Below, in pieces: positions 5,798 through 6,241 of a DNA stretch of 6,241 bases (position 1 is its first letter; the number at the start of each line of letters is the position of its first letter). Source of the stretch: Candidatus Margulisiibacteriota bacterium (GTDB taxonomy: Bacteria > Margulisbacteria > WOR-1 > O2-12-FULL-45-9 > XYB2-FULL-48-7); NCBI GenBank assembly GCA_028717325.1, contig JAQUOB010000079.1, positions 1-6,241 on the forward strand, read 5' to 3'. Under the pieces are notes generated by a model. The model was given only the letters and a program-made list of their open reading frames with translations. It made no database searches and was not told the origin of the DNA. A program made the position numbers and the translations under genes.

Positions 5798-5879
5798 TGC
5801 GCGCTACTGGGATCGAACCAGTGACCCCTTGCCTGTCAAGCAAGTACTCTAACCAGCTGAGCTAAGCGCGCATTCATTT
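5791..5879. repeat. 15-bp perfect inverted repeat enclosing tRNA-Val
   Basis: AAATGAATGCGCGCT at 5791-5805 is the exact reverse complement of 5865-5879. Seven base pairs are the tRNA-Val acceptor stem; the other eight pair the 5' flank with A73 and the first seven 3' flanking bases. In the precursor RNA this would give one continuous 15-bp helix, with the discriminator base paired to position -1. The tRNA-Cys flanks do not show such pairing. Confidence 0.85.
5798..5871 (-). tRNA. tRNA-Val (anticodon GAC)
   Basis: The 74-nt minus-strand sequence folds as a full cloverleaf. The acceptor pair is GCGCGCT/AGCGCGC. The D arm is GCTC-AGCTGGTTA-GAGT, and the anticodon arm is CTTGC-TTGACAG-GCAAG with anticodon GAC at 34-36 after U33. 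The variable loop is GGGTC, and the T arm is ACTGG-TTCGATC-CCAGT. Discriminator A73 is usual for valine. CCA is not encoded; the next bases are TTC. The palindromic anticodon stem could suggest tRNA-Asp (GTC) on the other strand, but the T loop TTCGATC fixes the minus strand. It is the last of three tRNAs, 12 nt after tRNA-Cys, and both flanks pair to extend the acceptor stem by eight base pairs. Confidence 0.95.
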
Positions 5880-5883
5880 AATC

Positions 5884-5955
5884 AGGCGCGGGGCGGATTC
5901 GAACCGCCGCATAACTGTTTTGCAGACAGCTCCCTTACCACTTGGGTACCGCGCC
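5884..5955 (-). tRNA. tRNA-Cys (anticodon GCA)
   Basis: The 72-nt minus-strand gene has the acceptor GGCGCGG/CCGCGCC. The D arm has CCC/GGG pairs around AAGTGGTAA. The anticodon arm is GCTGT-CTGCAAA-ACAGT with GCA at 34-36, the variable loop is TATGC, and the T arm is GGCGG-TTCGAAT-CCGCC. Discriminator U73 is the main cysteine identity base, and the A13-A22 mismatch in the D stem is also seen in other tRNA-Cys. CCA is not encoded. It lies between tRNA-Gly (10 nt upstream) and tRNA-Val (12 nt downstream), so all three are likely cut from one precursor. Confidence 0.96.
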
Positions 5956-5965
5956 GCAAGAAATA

Positions 5966-6038
5966 AGCGGGAGACGGGGTTCGAACCCGCGACCTTCTGC
6001 TTGGGAAGCAGAAGCTCTACCAGCTGAGCTACTCCCGC
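5966..6038 (-). tRNA. tRNA-Gly (anticodon CCC)
   Basis: The 73-nt minus-strand gene has the acceptor GCGGGAG/CTCCCGC. The D arm is GCTC-AGCTGGTA-GAGC, and the anticodon arm is TCTGC-TTCCCAA-GCAGA with anticodon CCC. The variable loop is AGGTC, and the T arm GCGGG-TTCGAAC-CCCGT has one G-U pair. Discriminator U73 fits glycine. CCC reads only GGG, so this is an accessory glycine tRNA; genomes normally also have GCC and UCC types. CCA is not encoded. It is the first tRNA of the cluster, about nine bases after the -10 box of its promoter. Confidence 0.95.
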
Positions 6039-6047
6039 ATCGATGTA

Positions 6048-6076
6048 ATTCTACAATAAAATTTGGAGACTAACAA
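6048..6076 (-). promoter_or_regulatory. Sigma-70-type promoter of the tRNA Gly-Cys-Val cluster
   Basis: On the minus strand TTGTTA (6076-6071, 4 of 6 to TTGACA) and TAGAAT (6053-6048, 5 of 6 to TATAAT) are separated by exactly 17 bp. Nine bases lie between the -10 box and the first base of tRNA-Gly, so the predicted start is only a few bases upstream of the tRNA. It sits in the short gap after the sigma-factor stop codon. Confidence 0.7.
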
Positions 6077-6084
6077 CCAGCAGC

Positions 6085-6241
6085 CTATTCGCCTTCTCTT
6101 AAATTCTTCTTTAACTTGAGCGTGGCTTCTTTGCAGATGCGGGAGACCTGCGATTCGGAGAGGCCGATATCCTTGCCGATCTCCTTGAAGGTCTGATCGT
6201 GCTTGTAATATTTTTCGACGACCGCTTTTTCTTTGTCGGAA
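6085..6241 (-). CDS. Sigma factor, C-terminal region 4 (FliA/WhiG-like; 5' end outside the window)
   Basis: The last 51 residues of a sigma-70-family factor are visible; the rest lies beyond the right edge. The sequence shows DKEKAVVEKYY, then the region 4 helix-turn-helix FKEIGKDIGLSESQVSRIC (fragment residues 18-36), and a basic tail LKLKKNLREGE. This part binds the promoter -35 element. The recognition helix reads SESQVSRI, nearer the SESRVSQIH pattern of FliA/SigD/WhiG than the TRERIRQIE of RpoD, so an alternative sigma of motility type is favoured, but the fragment is too short to be sure. The stop is TAG at 6087-6085, only nine bases before the -35 box of the tRNA promoter, so read-through into the tRNA cluster is possible. 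Confidence 0.8.
   Translation of the reverse strand, partial: SDKEKAVVEKYYKHDQTFKEIGKDIGLSESQVSRICKEATLKLKKNLREGE

Noticed and set aside
5798..5871. tRNA-Asp (GTC) on the plus strand
   Set aside because: The anticodon arm is nearly palindromic and shows GTC on the plus strand, but the T loop, U33, U8 and discriminator all fit only the minus strand, giving Val (GAC).
1..6241. CRISPR array, insertion sequence, riboswitch or origin
   Set aside because: No direct-repeat/spacer pattern, transposase, known aptamer or DnaA-box cluster was seen; the repeats found are the heptamer in pyrK and the tRNA-Val inverted repeat.

Overview
This window comes from a bacterial chromosome, most likely an anaerobic or facultatively anaerobic, uncultivated lineage. 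The grounds are an Rnf electron-transport operon in the order D-G-E-A-B, an NAD-linked class 1B dihydroorotate dehydrogenase (PyrD plus PyrK), tRNA genes with no encoded CCA, moderate GC and a strong excess of GATC. I cannot assign a phylum. A Margulisbacteria/WOR-1-like or similar candidate group is a guess from overall flavour, not evidence.

Layout. Positions 1-2596 (+) hold the tail of rnfD, then rnfG, rnfE, rnfA and rnfB, all overlapping by 1-35 nt, so they form one translationally coupled operon that started upstream, presumably with rnfC. Its last gene meets a convergent operon on the minus strand with no spacer: the palindrome TTATAA supplies both stop codons. That operon reads pyrK (4975) -> pyrD -> tatD (2591), again with overlapping genes. 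It is preceded by a perfect extended -10 promoter so close to the pyrK ATG that the mRNA would be nearly leaderless. Divergent from it is a small diguanylate cyclase (GGDEF) gene at 5036-5710 (+). From 5798 to 6038 (-) is a three-tRNA cluster transcribed Gly(CCC) -> Cys(GCA) -> Val(GAC), with a recognisable sigma-70-type promoter. At the right edge (-) is the C-terminal end of a sigma factor of apparent FliA/WhiG type.

Function. Rnf is a membrane complex that couples electron transfer between ferredoxin and NAD to ion movement across the membrane. PyrDK makes orotate for pyrimidine synthesis and passes the electrons to NAD+. TatD is a metal-dependent nuclease-type hydrolase. The diguanylate cyclase and the FliA-like sigma factor could both belong to a motility/attachment programme, but their proximity is the only hint.

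The window is mostly conserved housekeeping and energy metabolism, and I see no wholly new system. The points worth a second look are: an RnfB whose last ferredoxin domain has been reduced to one cluster by matched cysteine losses; an unusually short RnfG; a heptanucleotide tandem repeat inside the pyrK coding sequence; a 15-bp helix extending the tRNA-Val acceptor stem into both flanks; a start-less coding-like remnant behind that tRNA; the near-leaderless pyrK promoter; and roughly threefold GATC over-representation.
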